NCBI GenBank assembly: GCA_013360875.1
Contig: JABWAU010000005.1
Span: 1-64,000 of the forward strand
DNA length: 64,000 bases
Reading direction: 5' to 3'
Source of the DNA: Anaerolineales bacterium
Lineage (GTDB): Bacteria > Chloroflexota > Anaerolineae > Anaerolineales > Villigracilaceae
Of this stretch, positions 9,120-17,528 are shown in pieces. Made by a program: the position numbers and the translations under genes. The notes under the pieces were generated by a model that had not been told where the DNA came from, did no database searches, and was given only the letters and a program-made list of their open reading frames with translations. How positions within the stretch are numbered: position 1 is the stretch's first letter; each line of letters opens with the position of its first letter.

Positions 9120-11552
9120 ATGGCAGAACTTCCATCGCAGGCACAGGTTGTCATCATCGGCGGGGGCGTGGGCGGAGCGAGCATTGCATATCATCTGACC
9201 CTCATGGGCTGGAAGGACGTCGTCATCGTCGAACGCCACGAATTGACCGCAGGGTCCACGTGGCACTCGGCGGGGTTGGTCGGGCAGATGCGCTCGGACG
9301 CGAACCTGACCCGCATGATGCACTACAGCACCGACCTGTATCGCAAACTCAAAGCCGAAACGGGCGTGGATACCTCCTGGCGCGAGGTGGGCGGGATTCG
9401 TCTCGCTTCCTCCGCGGAGCGCATGGAGGAGATCAAACGTCTCGTGGGAATGGCGCGTTCCTTTGGCGTGGATATGGAACTCATTCCGCCAAAGGAAGCG
9501 AAGGAAAAATTCCCGCTCATGTCATTGGACGGCGTGGTCGGCGCGGCGTTCACCCCCAACGACGGGATCATTGACCCGACGGGTCTGACGAACGCGCTGG
9601 CAGCGGGCGCAAGGAATCGCGGCGCGAAGATCTTCACGAACACAAATGTTGAGAAGATCAACCTCAAGGATGGACGCGTCAGTGAGGTGGTGACAGATCA
9701 GGGGACGATCAAGACCGAAGTCGTGGTGAACGCCTCGGGTCTGTGGGGACGCGAGGTCGGGAAGATGGTCGGATTGAGTCTGCCCGTCATCCCGATGGCG
9801 CACCTGTATTTGATGACCAAGCCCATCGAAGGCGTGGATCACAGCACGCCGACGCTGCGCGACCCCGACCTGCTCGTATACTGGCGCGAAGAAGTGGGCG
9901 GGTTTGTCATGGGCGGATACGAACGCCAGCCTGCCACGTTTGGGCTAGAGGGTATTCCTCGGGATTTCAAATTTCAACTGCTTTCGCCCGATTGGGAACG
10001 CTTCTCACCGCTGATGGAAAATTCGATCCGCCGCGTGCCTGTCATGGAAAATGCGGAAGTGGTGAGACTTCTCAATGGACCCGAGGGCTTCACGCCCGAC
10101 GGCGAGTTCCTGCTCGGACCCACTTCCGTAAAGGGGTTCTGGGTGGCGTGCGCGTTCTGTGCTCATGGGCTGGCTGGCGCGGGCGGTATCGGTAAAGTGA
10201 TGGCGGAATGGATCATTGACGGAAGCCCTGAATGGGACATGTGGCGACTCGACGTGCGCCGCTTCGGTCCGAATTACAACAGCCTCGATTACGCCGCGGC
10301 GCGCACGATCGAGACATACACTCAATATTACGATATCCATTTTCCGGGCGAGGAACGCATGTCAAAACGGAACGTGCGCCTCTCCCCCACGTATTATCGC
10401 TTGCGCGATCTGGGTTGTGTGTTCGGCGAAAAGATGGGATGGGAACGTCCGAACTGGTTCAAGCTCTATGAGGAACTGGCGACTCACGGTCACGAACCGA
10501 AAGGCTGGGCGCGGCACAACTGGTCGCGTGCCATCGGCTATGAACACCTGATGACGCGCGAGCACGCGGGTCTCTTCGATGAAACCTCCTTCAACAAATT
10601 CGAAGTACGCGGACCCGGCGCGTTGAAGTTCCTAAATTATGTTTGCGCCAACCAGATAGACGTGCCGGTCGGGAATATCGTCTACACCCAATGCCTGAAC
10701 AAACGCGGCGGCATCGAATGTGACTTCACTGTGACGCGGCTTGCAGAAGACCGTTTCTTCATTGTGACTGGGACTGCCTTCGGTCAGCACGACATGTCCT
10801 GGCTATCGCTGCAAATGCCGGATGACGGTTCGGTCACAATCGAAGACGTCGGCTCGAACTACGCCTGTCTCGGCATGTGGGGACCGAAGGCGCGCAGGAT
10901 CCTCGAAAAAGTGACAACCGACGACGTCTCGAACGACGGTTTCCCCTACATGACATCCAAACGCATCACGGTTGGCGATGTGCCCGTCCTCGCTTCGCGC
11001 GTGACGTATGTTGGCGAACTCGGTTGGGAGTTTTACTGCCCGATGGAATACGGCTTGCGTCTCTGGGATACGCTATGGGAGGCGGGCAAACCCGAAGGCA
11101 TGGTGGCGGGCGGATACAAAGCCATAGACACCCTGCGCCTTGAGAAGGGCTACCGCTACTGGAGCGGCGAGATCTCGCCGGATTACACTCCCTATGAAGC
11201 CGGATTGGGCTTCGCTGTGAAATTGGATAAAAGCGACTTCATCGGCAAGGAGGCTCTGGTCAAACAGAAAGCTGAAGGTCTGAAACAGAAGCTTTGCACC
11301 ATTACGCTCGAAGACGACCGTACCATCGCACTCGGCAAGGAACCCATCCGCCTCGAAGGAAGGATCATCGGCTGGGTGGCGTCAGGTGGATTCGGTTATT
11401 CGGTCAACAAGTCCATTGCGTACGCGTACCTGCCGATGGAATATTCAAAAGTCGGAACGAAACTGGAGATCGAATGCTTCGGCGAGCAGGTTGGCGCGGA
11501 GGTGACGCAATCCGTGTTGTGGGATCCGAAAGGGGAACGGATCAAGGCATGA
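9120..11552 (+). CDS. FAD-dependent dehydrogenase with GcvT domain, second copy
   Basis: The 810-residue protein has the same architecture as the 100-2553 product. It has an N-terminal FAD fold (VVIIGGGVGGASIAYHL), TAGSTWHSAG with the predicted covalent-flavin His, the FAO_M region, and a GcvT tail from about residue 455 (THVGELGWEF-like segment VTYVGELGWEF). It should oxidatively demethylate or deaminate an N-methyl substrate and pass the C1 unit to folate. The start was set at ATG 9120 because GGAG precedes it and the upstream extension lies in an intergenic repeat. It is followed by a kinase gene, mirroring the order of functions at 0.1-3.5 kb. The TWHSAG context is closer to the classical dimethylglycine dehydrogenase motif than that of the first copy. 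Confidence 0.88.
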   Translation: MAELPSQAQVVIIGGGVGGASIAYHLTLMGWKDVVIVERHELTAGSTWHSAGLVGQMRSDANLTRMMHYSTDLYRKLKAETGVDTSWREVGGIRLASSAERMEEIKRLVGMARSFGVDMELIPPKEAKEKFPLMSLDGVVGAAFTPNDGIIDPTGLTNALAAGARNRGAKIFTNTNVEKINLKDGRVSEVVTDQGTIKTEVVVNASGLWGREVGKMVGLSLPVIPMAHLYLMTKPIEGVDHSTPTLRDPDLLVYWREEVGGFVMGGYERQPATFGLEGIPRDFKFQLLSPDWERFSPLMENSIRRVPVMENAEVVRLLNGPEGFTPDGEFLLGPTSVKGFWVACAFCAHGLAGAGGIGKVMAEWIIDGSPEWDMWRLDVRRFGPNYNSLDYAAARTIETYTQYYDIHFPGEERMSKRNVRLSPTYYRLRDLGCVFGEKMGWERPNWFKLYEELATHGHEPKGWARHNWSRAIGYEHLMTREHAGLFDETSFNKFEVRGPGALKFLNYVCANQIDVPVGNIVYTQCLNKRGGIECDFTVTRLAEDRFFIVTGTAFGQHDMSWLSLQMPDDGSVTIEDVGSNYACLGMWGPKARRILEKVTTDDVSNDGFPYMTSKRITVGDVPVLASRVTYVGELGWEFYCPMEYGLRLWDTLWEAGKPEGMVAGGYKAIDTLRLEKGYRYWSGEISPDYTPYEAGLGFAVKLDKSDFIGKEALVKQKAEGLKQKLCTITLEDDRTIALGKEPIRLEGRIIGWVASGGFGYSVNKSIAYAYLPMEYSKVGTKLEIECFGEQVGAEVTQSVLWDPKGERIKA

Positions 11553-11616
11553 GGACAGGATCAGGCTCGAGCCTGAGTTGAGGCGAAGCGTCTTGAAAAA
11601 TTCACCGAAGGAGCAA

Positions 11617-12561
11617 ATGGAAATGGTGTCCACACTGGCGATTGACAAGGCAATTGCGAAAGTCCCGTTCCTTGCGTCGTCAAAGAACATCAAGAAGGTT
11701 CCGTTGAGCGGCGGCATCACCAACCTGAACTTCAAGATCGAAGCGGACGGCAGAGCATACGTCATTCGTCTTGCTGGGGATAACACCGAGCAGTTGGGCA
11801 TCAAACGTGATGTGGAATACGCGGCGAACCACGCAGCGGGTCTGTTGGGGATCGCGCCTGAAGTCGTGTATTTCATCGAACCCGAAGGATACATCGTCAC
11901 GCGTTTTGTGAACGGCAAACCCATCCCGCCCGATGTGATCAAACAGCCTGATTACCTCGCGCGCGTGGTGAAAAAGATTCGTCTCTTTCATCGGCGCGGT
12001 CCCGAGTTGAAGAGCGAGTTCAACGTCTTCCGCCGCGTTGAAATGCTGACCGAAGTCTCAAAACGCAACGGCTCCAAATTCCCGTATGATTGGGATTGGA
12101 TCATGCAGAAGATGCACGAGGCAAGAACGGCTTTGGAACAGGATCCGTACACGCCCACTCCGTGCCATGACGATCTACTCAATTTGAACTGGCTCGAGGA
12201 GGAAGTGCCGGGCGACATCGGCGAGATCCGTTTGCTGGATTGGGAATATGCGGGCATGGGCGACATCTTCTTCGACCTGGCAAACTTCTCGCATCATCAC
12301 CGCCTCAACGAGGATCAGGTGCGCTTCTTTCTTAACGAATATTTTGGTGAGGCGACCCCGAAGCATTATGCCCGTCTGAGGCTGATGTGGCCCATGTCCG
12401 AGATTCACGAGGCGATGTGGGGTACCACCCAGACCGGCATCTCGAAACTGGAGGAGGATTTCCAAGGCTACGCCGACCTGTGGTTCGGGCGCGTACGGCA
12501 GCACGTCACTAACCCGCGTTGGGAACAATGGCTGAAGGATGTGTCGAAGAAAAGCAAGTAA
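11617..12561 (+). CDS. Choline-kinase/APH-fold phosphotransferase, second copy
   Basis: This kinase of about 314 residues has the N-lobe LSGGITNLNFKIE, the catalytic loop PCHDDLLNLNWL (full HxD) and the metal-binding RLLDWEYAG. It is clearly related to the 2623-3522 product but keeps the His that copy lacks. The ORF-track start at 11578 is a TTG. AAGGAG at 11608-11613 favours ATG 11617 or, with better spacing, ATG 11623. It lies 64 nt after the second GcvT-type dehydrogenase. It may phosphorylate an amino alcohol or amino sugar. Confidence 0.85.
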   Translation: MEMVSTLAIDKAIAKVPFLASSKNIKKVPLSGGITNLNFKIEADGRAYVIRLAGDNTEQLGIKRDVEYAANHAAGLLGIAPEVVYFIEPEGYIVTRFVNGKPIPPDVIKQPDYLARVVKKIRLFHRRGPELKSEFNVFRRVEMLTEVSKRNGSKFPYDWDWIMQKMHEARTALEQDPYTPTPCHDDLLNLNWLEEEVPGDIGEIRLLDWEYAGMGDIFFDLANFSHHHRLNEDQVRFFLNEYFGEATPKHYARLRLMWPMSEIHEAMWGTTQTGISKLEEDFQGYADLWFGRVRQHVTNPRWEQWLKDVSKKSK

Positions 12562-12650
12562 GCAGTTTTCAGTGACCGGTATCCAGTTTTATCTTTCAAT
12601 CGTATCAAATCCAATCAACCAAAATAACCATAATATCATAAGGAGAAAAC

Positions 12651-13526
12651 ATGTCCATCGTAAATGCAAAAGAGATCATGGTCGAGGCGGCAAAGAACGG
12701 CTATGCCATCGGCGCGTTCAACATCACCGACCTGCTTCAGTTCGAAGCCGTAATTGACGCCGCCATCGAGACCAAATCGCCGGTCATCGTGCAGACCTCG
12801 GTCAAGCCGTCCAAGTTCCTCGGTACGAACATGATGGTGGCGATCTACCGCACGCTGGCAGAGTCCGCGCCGGTGCCGGTCTGCCTGCATCTCGATCACT
12901 GCACCGAAATTGACTACTGCAAGAAGTGCGCGGACGCCGGGTACACCAACATCATGATTGACGCATCGAAACAGCCGTTCGAGGAGAACATCCGCCAGAC
13001 GAAGGAAGTGGTGGATTACTGCCACAGCGTCGGGAACATCTCCGTCGAAGGGGAGTTGGGAACGGTCGGAGGAGTCGAGGATCAGGTCAAGGTCGCGGAG
13101 GACGAGGCGCAGTTGGCGAATCCGAAACAGTCCGTGGAGTTCGTCGAACGCACGGGCGTGGACATCTTCGCCCCCGCCATCGGCACAGCCCACGGCGTGT
13201 ACAAAACCAAAAATCCCAAAGTGGATTTCGAACGCCTCGCCACCATCAACAAGATGTTGAACGGAAACGGCGTGAAGACCCCGCTGGTGGTGCACGGCGG
13301 CACGGGCTTGCCCGACGATTACATCGAGAAACTGCTCGCAGCGGGTGGCGCCAAGTTCAATGTTTCCACAGAATTGAAGCACACGCTGATTGACACGAAG
13401 TGGGATTACATCAACGCCCACCGCGACGAGTACGATCCCGGCAAACTGGATGTGGCGGTCCGCGATGCGACGCGCAAGGTCGTGATGCACTGGATGGGGA
13501 AGTTGAAGAGCGTCGGCAAGGCGTAG
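12651..13526 (+). CDS. Class II ketose-bisphosphate aldolase (Fba/GatY/KbaY family)
   Basis: The 291-residue protein has the class II aldolase signatures: the zinc ligand region CLHLDHC (about residues 81-87), the GELGTVGG segment, IGTAHGVY with the second metal His, and the phosphate-binding VVHGGTGLP. Such enzymes reversibly cleave phosphorylated ketoses to dihydroxyacetone phosphate plus an aldehyde. The genomic context (kinases, aminotransferase, HAD phosphatase) suggests a dedicated catabolic substrate, though a glycolytic role is possible. AAGGAG precedes the ATG. Confidence 0.9.
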   Translation: MSIVNAKEIMVEAAKNGYAIGAFNITDLLQFEAVIDAAIETKSPVIVQTSVKPSKFLGTNMMVAIYRTLAESAPVPVCLHLDHCTEIDYCKKCADAGYTNIMIDASKQPFEENIRQTKEVVDYCHSVGNISVEGELGTVGGVEDQVKVAEDEAQLANPKQSVEFVERTGVDIFAPAIGTAHGVYKTKNPKVDFERLATINKMLNGNGVKTPLVVHGGTGLPDDYIEKLLAAGGAKFNVSTELKHTLIDTKWDYINAHRDEYDPGKLDVAVRDATRKVVMHWMGKLKSVGKA

Positions 13527-13533
13527 AGTAATC

Positions 13534-13662
13534 GTTGGTCGAGTAGCGACGAACGGAGTGAGGAGCGTATCGAGACCGGCAGGCAACCTGAAAACAAAAG
13601 GCTTCATGAACATGGTGGTCTCGATATGTCCCGCCAAGAGCACGCGGGACTACTCGACCACC
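13534..13662. repeat. GGTCGAGTAG...CGAGACC repeat pair, second locus
   Basis: A GTTGGTCGAGTAG...GTATCGAGACC unit (13534-13578) and an inverted TGGTCTCGATATG...CTACTCGACCA unit (13614-13662) lie between the aldolase and aminotransferase genes. They match the family at 8990-9103 and can form one long or two short hairpins. Confidence 0.65.
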
Positions 13663-13687
13663 GACATATAAACCACAGGAGTAACGA

Positions 13688-14797
13688 ATGAAACAAATCG
13701 AAGAATATTACGCCCCGTGGGTCAAGGGCATCCCGATGTACGTTTCGGATCATATCGAGAAGGCATGGCGCGACCCGTCGCTGCACCGCATGATGTCCAA
13801 CGAGAACCCGCTGCCGCCCTCCGACAAGGTGCTGGAAGCGATGTACAAATACGCGAAGATGGCGAACCGCTATCCCGATCAGGGTCTGGTCGTGCGGAGC
13901 AAAATTGCCGAACTCAACAACGTGGACGGTCCCGAGAACGTGATGATCGGCAACGGCTCGAGCGAGGTGTACGACAACATCTTCCGCATGTTCATCGTGC
14001 CGCAGCAGGACGAAATCATCCAGCACACGCCGTGCTTCGCCATCTATCAACTGCGCGGAACGCTGCTCGGCGCAAAGATGGTCAACGTGCCGATGATCTA
14101 CAAGGACGATTACCTGCACTTCGACCCGGACGGAATCCTGAACGCCATCACGGATAAGACCAAGATCATCGTCATCGCCAACCCGAACAACCCGACCGGC
14201 AACTTCATGGATGCAAAGGACTTCGTCCGCATCGCAGAGACCGGCATCCCGTTCGTGATTGACGAGGCGTACGTTGAATACTCCGGGCTGGGCATGTCGC
14301 AGGTGCAGTTGACGAAGAAATACAAGAACGTCATCATCACGCGCACGCTGTCGAAGGCATACGGTCTGGCTGGGATGCGCTTCGGCTATGCCATCGCGGA
14401 CAAGGACGTGATCGCCCAGATCTCCGGCTCGCTCCTCCCGTGGAACGTGGGGACGATCCCGATGTGGGCGGCGCTGGCAGCCTTCGAAGACCAGGAGGGA
14501 CTTGCCGAGCGCGTCAAATTCAACAACGAGGCTGTGGACTACATCACCGAATCCTTGAGCGTCATCCCCGGCTTCGTCGTCTTCCCATCCAAATCGAACT
14601 ACATCCTGTTCGATTGCGGCAAGACCGGCAGGACCGGCAAGGAAGTCCTCGCCTACGCCGAGACCAGAGGCATCATCCTGCGCGGCGAGAGCAAGAAGTA
14701 CGGCAGCGACGGCTGGTTCCGCGTCACCATTGGCACCAAGGAAGAGAACGAGTTGTTCGTGAACACCATCCTTGAGTTTTTTGGGATGAAGAAATAA
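13688..14797 (+). CDS. HisC-like PLP-dependent aminotransferase (fold type I)
   Basis: The 369-residue protein is a class I/II aminotransferase of the histidinol-phosphate aminotransferase type. Visible motifs are SNENPLPPS near residue 37, NPNNPTGNF, VIDEAYVEY and the PLP lysine in TRTLSKAYGLAGMRFGYA. A phosphate-recognition C-terminus (WFRVTIGT) is kept. No histidine biosynthesis genes are nearby. A role in deaminating a phosphorylated amino substrate of the locus is therefore more likely than histidine synthesis; this is inference. AGGAG precedes the ATG. Confidence 0.85.
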   Translation: MKQIEEYYAPWVKGIPMYVSDHIEKAWRDPSLHRMMSNENPLPPSDKVLEAMYKYAKMANRYPDQGLVVRSKIAELNNVDGPENVMIGNGSSEVYDNIFRMFIVPQQDEIIQHTPCFAIYQLRGTLLGAKMVNVPMIYKDDYLHFDPDGILNAITDKTKIIVIANPNNPTGNFMDAKDFVRIAETGIPFVIDEAYVEYSGLGMSQVQLTKKYKNVIITRTLSKAYGLAGMRFGYAIADKDVIAQISGSLLPWNVGTIPMWAALAAFEDQEGLAERVKFNNEAVDYITESLSVIPGFVVFPSKSNYILFDCGKTGRTGKEVLAYAETRGIILRGESKKYGSDGWFRVTIGTKEENELFVNTILEFFGMKK

Positions 14798-14802
14798 ATC
14801 AA

Positions 14803-14879
14803 TAACCACAAAGGGCACAATGTGCACTACGGGGATCTAAGACCTTCGTGACCTTGGTGCCCTTCGTGGTTGAAAAGAG
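14803..14879. repeat. Imperfect inverted repeat AACCACAAAGGGCAC / GTGCCCTTCGTGGTT
   Basis: The gap between the aminotransferase and HAD genes is largely an imperfect hairpin of the widespread AACCACAAAGG type. A related arm (TTGGTGACCTTCGTGGTTG) lies at about 19008-19026 inside the MITE. It could form a processing hairpin between the two genes. Confidence 0.45.
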
Positions 14880-14884
14880 GCAGC

Positions 14885-15643
14885 ATGTCAATCAAAGCAG
14901 TTTTCTTCGATCAGGACGGCGTGATCATTGATACCGAGCGCGACGGTCACCGCGTCTCGTTCAATATGACCTTCAAGGAATTCGGTTTTACCGACGAATG
15001 GGACGTGGAGTATTACCACGAACTGCTCCAGATCGCGGGCGGCAAGGAACGCATGAAGCATCACTGGAAGACGAAGGGATTCTCCAAGCCGCTGACCGAG
15101 GAGGAGATAGACGCCCTCATCCCCCAGATGCACAAGCGCAAGACCGCCTTGTTCGTGGAACTGATCGAGACAGGCAAACTGCCGCTTCGCCCGGGTATCC
15201 ATCGGTTCATGAAAGAGGCGATGGAGGCTGAGCTGAAGATCGCGGTCTGCACCACATCCAATGAACAGGCGGCGAAAGCCATCACGGAGAAGATCCTCTC
15301 CGACATCAAGTTCGATCTCGTGCTGGCTGGCGACGTGGTCAAGAACAAGAAACCGGACCCGGAGATCTACAACCTCGCGCTCTCCAAACTGGGCTTGAAA
15401 CCCGAGGAAGCCTTCGTGGTGGAGGATTCCAAAAACGGCGTCAAAGCCGCGAAAGCCGCAGGAATGACGGTCATCGTCACCACGAACCATTACACCGAGA
15501 AGGAGGACGTCAGCGCGGGCGACATCATCGCTACATGTCTCGGCGACCCGGACGGCGAAAAAGCCGAACTCCGCAAAGGCGATCTCGCAGGTTTCGACGG
15601 AGTCGTGCACGTCAAGCAACTCGTGGAAGCATTTTCGCAATAA
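14885..15643 (+). CDS. HAD-superfamily phosphatase, CbbY-like
   Basis: The 252-residue protein shows HAD motifs I (FFDQDGVIIDTE), II (CTTSNEQ), III (KNKKPDPEIY) and IV (VVEDSKNGVKAAKAAG), plus an alpha-helical cap after motif I. This is the CbbY/beta-phosphoglucomutase-like branch, which dephosphorylates sugar phosphates. The start was moved from 14870 to ATG 14885, which follows AGAGG. It is the last gene of the plus-strand catabolic set and is followed by a hairpin. It probably removes phosphate from a pathway intermediate or a dead-end product. Confidence 0.87.
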   Translation: MSIKAVFFDQDGVIIDTERDGHRVSFNMTFKEFGFTDEWDVEYYHELLQIAGGKERMKHHWKTKGFSKPLTEEEIDALIPQMHKRKTALFVELIETGKLPLRPGIHRFMKEAMEAELKIAVCTTSNEQAAKAITEKILSDIKFDLVLAGDVVKNKKPDPEIYNLALSKLGLKPEEAFVVEDSKNGVKAAKAAGMTVIVTTNHYTEKEDVSAGDIIATCLGDPDGEKAELRKGDLAGFDGVVHVKQLVEAFSQ

Positions 15644-15669
15644 AACCATAACCTTCCCGTCATGACAGC

Positions 15670-15703
15670 AAAGGATGTGAAGAGATGACTCTTCACATCC
15701 TTT
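15670..15703 (+). terminator. Strong hairpin after the HAD gene
   Basis: AAAGGATGTGAAGAG (15670-15684) pairs perfectly with CTCTTCACATCCTTT (15689-15703) around an ATGA loop. The T-run after it is short, so termination strength is uncertain. It ends the plus-strand gene run. Confidence 0.6.
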
Positions 15704-16116
15704 GTCATATCCTGCTCATGGAATCCTTTCAACTTTATGGATCTCCCGTTTCGGAAAACCCGTTCCTGACGCAGTTGCACTGCGTCAAGGCAGCAGCCCA
15801 ACTGCCGCCTGATTATGGCTTTCTCGTTATCGCTTGACAGTTTCCTGGTTATGAGGCGCGATTTCACTACCGTACAAACCCGCTTTCAGGACGCGGAATC
15901 ACGCGGCGGACGCGGATTTTGAATTGATTTTCCGTGTAAATCGGCGCTCGTCCGCGTCCGATTTCTAAAAGGTACGGTAGAGAAAGCGCGGTTTCAACAC
16001 GAAAGACGCAAAATAGTCGAATTTCGTGAAAAGCCCCAATTCTTCGCGTTTTTTTCCTTATTCGCGACATTCGCGTTCAAGTATTTTTGGAGTTTGAGAA
16101 AACCATGCGCCTGAAC

Positions 16117-16231
16117 TTTCGTGCTCTACTGATTATCAGTCCTTCACGAAAGCATAACAGGCGTTCTCTAACGCCAGTTTTGCGCTGGAGAGCGCAAACT
16201 ACGCGAGATTTTCGTGATCTACTGATTATCA
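16117..16231. repeat. Palindromic element flanked by 22-bp direct repeats
   Basis: A 22-bp sequence ending CTACTGATTATCA occurs at 16117-16138 and again at 16210-16231 with one mismatch. Between them lies a GCGTTCTCTAACGCC / GGAGAGCGC palindrome of the same family as at 2577. This could be an inserted palindrome with a duplicated flank, or a duplicated promoter region of the MFS gene. Confidence 0.55.
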
Positions 16232-16242
16232 TAAATCGCGAA

Positions 16243-16248
16243 TATAAT
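16243..16248 (+). promoter_or_regulatory. -10 element (TATAAT) close to the MFS start
   Basis: TATAAT ends 10 nt before the ATG at 16259 and no Shine-Dalgarno sequence lies between (ACCGCCCGCC). The expected start of transcription is only a few nt before the ATG, so the mRNA would be nearly leaderless. Confidence 0.55.
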
Positions 16249-16258
16249 ACCGCCCGCC

Positions 16259-17521
16259 ATGTTCTCGAAACTTTTCCGCCTCTTCAGGCAATCCGGAATT
16301 CCCCGGGAGTATCACTCCAACTTCCTGCACCTCTACCTCGACATCGCCTGGTACGGCGTGCTGAGCGGTTCAGCCATCAATTTCCTCAGCATTTACGCCA
16401 CGCGCATCGGCGCCAGCAGTCTGCAGATCGGGTTGATCGGTGCGATGTCCGCCGTCGTCAGCCTGTTCCTCGCCATCCCTGCCGGTCGCTGGCTCACCAA
16501 ACAGCACACGGGGCGAGCCATCTTCTGGACCTCGGTCATCTATCGAATCGGTTTCGTCCTGTTCATCTTCCTCCCCCAACTGTTCGATGACGCCGGGCAG
16601 ATCGTCGCCATCATCGTCATCACATTCCTCATGGCGATCCCACTCACGCCGCTCGGCGTCGGGTTCAACGCCCTGTTCGCCGAAGCCGTACCGGAGCAAT
16701 ACCGCGCCCACGTTGCCGGCGTCCGCAACGCCATGCTCGCGGTCTCCTTCATCCTGACATCCCTCGTCAGCGGATATATCCTCAACACCGTATCGTTCCC
16801 TCTCGGTTACCAGATCGTTTTTGGGATCGGGGCATTCGGCGCGGCGATGAGCAGTTTCCACCTCTATTTTGTAAAACCCTTGCAGGACAACAAACCTGCG
16901 CTTCGAACCGACCCCGCGCCTGATCCTGACAAACCAGCCTCCTCTCCCCGCGGCTTGACCTCCGCCCTGCGACTCGACATATTATCCACGCCCTTCAAAC
17001 GCGTCCTGCTCGCAATGCTGGCGTTCCATTTCACACACAATATCACGACCCCGGTCTATCCGCTGTACAACGTCCGCGTGCTGGGACTCAACGACGATCA
17101 CATCGGCATCGGCACCGCGCTCTACTACCTGACCATGCTCCTCGGCTCGATGCAGTTCAGGCGGATCGCGCATCGCCTCGGTCACAAAAAAGTGACCGGC
17201 TTCGGCGTGGCGGGCATGGCGCTCTATCCGTTCCTGCTCGCGTTCTCCACGCAGATATGGCAGTATTACGCCATCTCCCTGCTGGGTGGTTTCACCTGGG
17301 CTTGGACCAACGGCGCGTACGCCAATTACATGCTCGAACACATCCCGCCCGACGACCGTCCATCCCATCTGGCGTGGTACACCATCGTCTTGAACTTCGC
17401 CATCCTCACCGGCGCGCTTGGGGGTTCCGCCATCGCGGGTCAGATCGGTCTTGCAAACGCGCTGATCCTGTTCGCGGTCTTGCGTTTCCTTGCCGGCGTC
17501 TCGATCTTGAAATGGGGATGA
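16259..17521 (+). CDS. MFS transporter
   Basis: The 420-residue protein has about 12 transmembrane helices in two six-helix halves split by a basic, Pro-rich loop near residues 215-235. The MFS motif-A-like loop after helix 2 is present in degenerate form (PAGRWLTKQHTGRAIF). It converges on galK with a 7-nt gap. Substrate unknown; sugar or drug transport are both possible. No ribosome-binding site is visible. Confidence 0.85.
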   Translation: MFSKLFRLFRQSGIPREYHSNFLHLYLDIAWYGVLSGSAINFLSIYATRIGASSLQIGLIGAMSAVVSLFLAIPAGRWLTKQHTGRAIFWTSVIYRIGFVLFIFLPQLFDDAGQIVAIIVITFLMAIPLTPLGVGFNALFAEAVPEQYRAHVAGVRNAMLAVSFILTSLVSGYILNTVSFPLGYQIVFGIGAFGAAMSSFHLYFVKPLQDNKPALRTDPAPDPDKPASSPRGLTSALRLDILSTPFKRVLLAMLAFHFTHNITTPVYPLYNVRVLGLNDDHIGIGTALYYLTMLLGSMQFRRIAHRLGHKKVTGFGVAGMALYPFLLAFSTQIWQYYAISLLGGFTWAWTNGAYANYMLEHIPPDDRPSHLAWYTIVLNFAILTGALGGSAIAGQIGLANALILFAVLRFLAGVSILKWG

Positions 17522-17528
17522 GGGAACC

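Larger units (their letters stand above)
15704..16258. other. Non-coding gap with degenerate repeats
   Basis: No convincing gene is seen here; short ORFs on either strand lack motifs and ribosome-binding sites. The stretch holds decayed G+C-rich repeat fragments (for example GCGCTCGTCCGCGTCCGA opposite an inverted partner). Its right end carries the direct-repeat-flanked palindrome described separately. Confidence 0.5.

Noticed and set aside
12636-14827. Minus-strand ORFs of 335 and 407 residues opposite the aldolase and aminotransferase genes
   Set aside because: They mirror real genes with strong motifs and ribosome-binding sites on the plus strand, and their His/Val/Asp-rich composition is typical of antisense frames.
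15490-16070. Short minus-strand ORFs of 125 and 67 residues in the 15.6-16.2 kb gap
   Set aside because: No ribosome-binding site, motif or plausible composition; they lie in degenerate repeat sequence.
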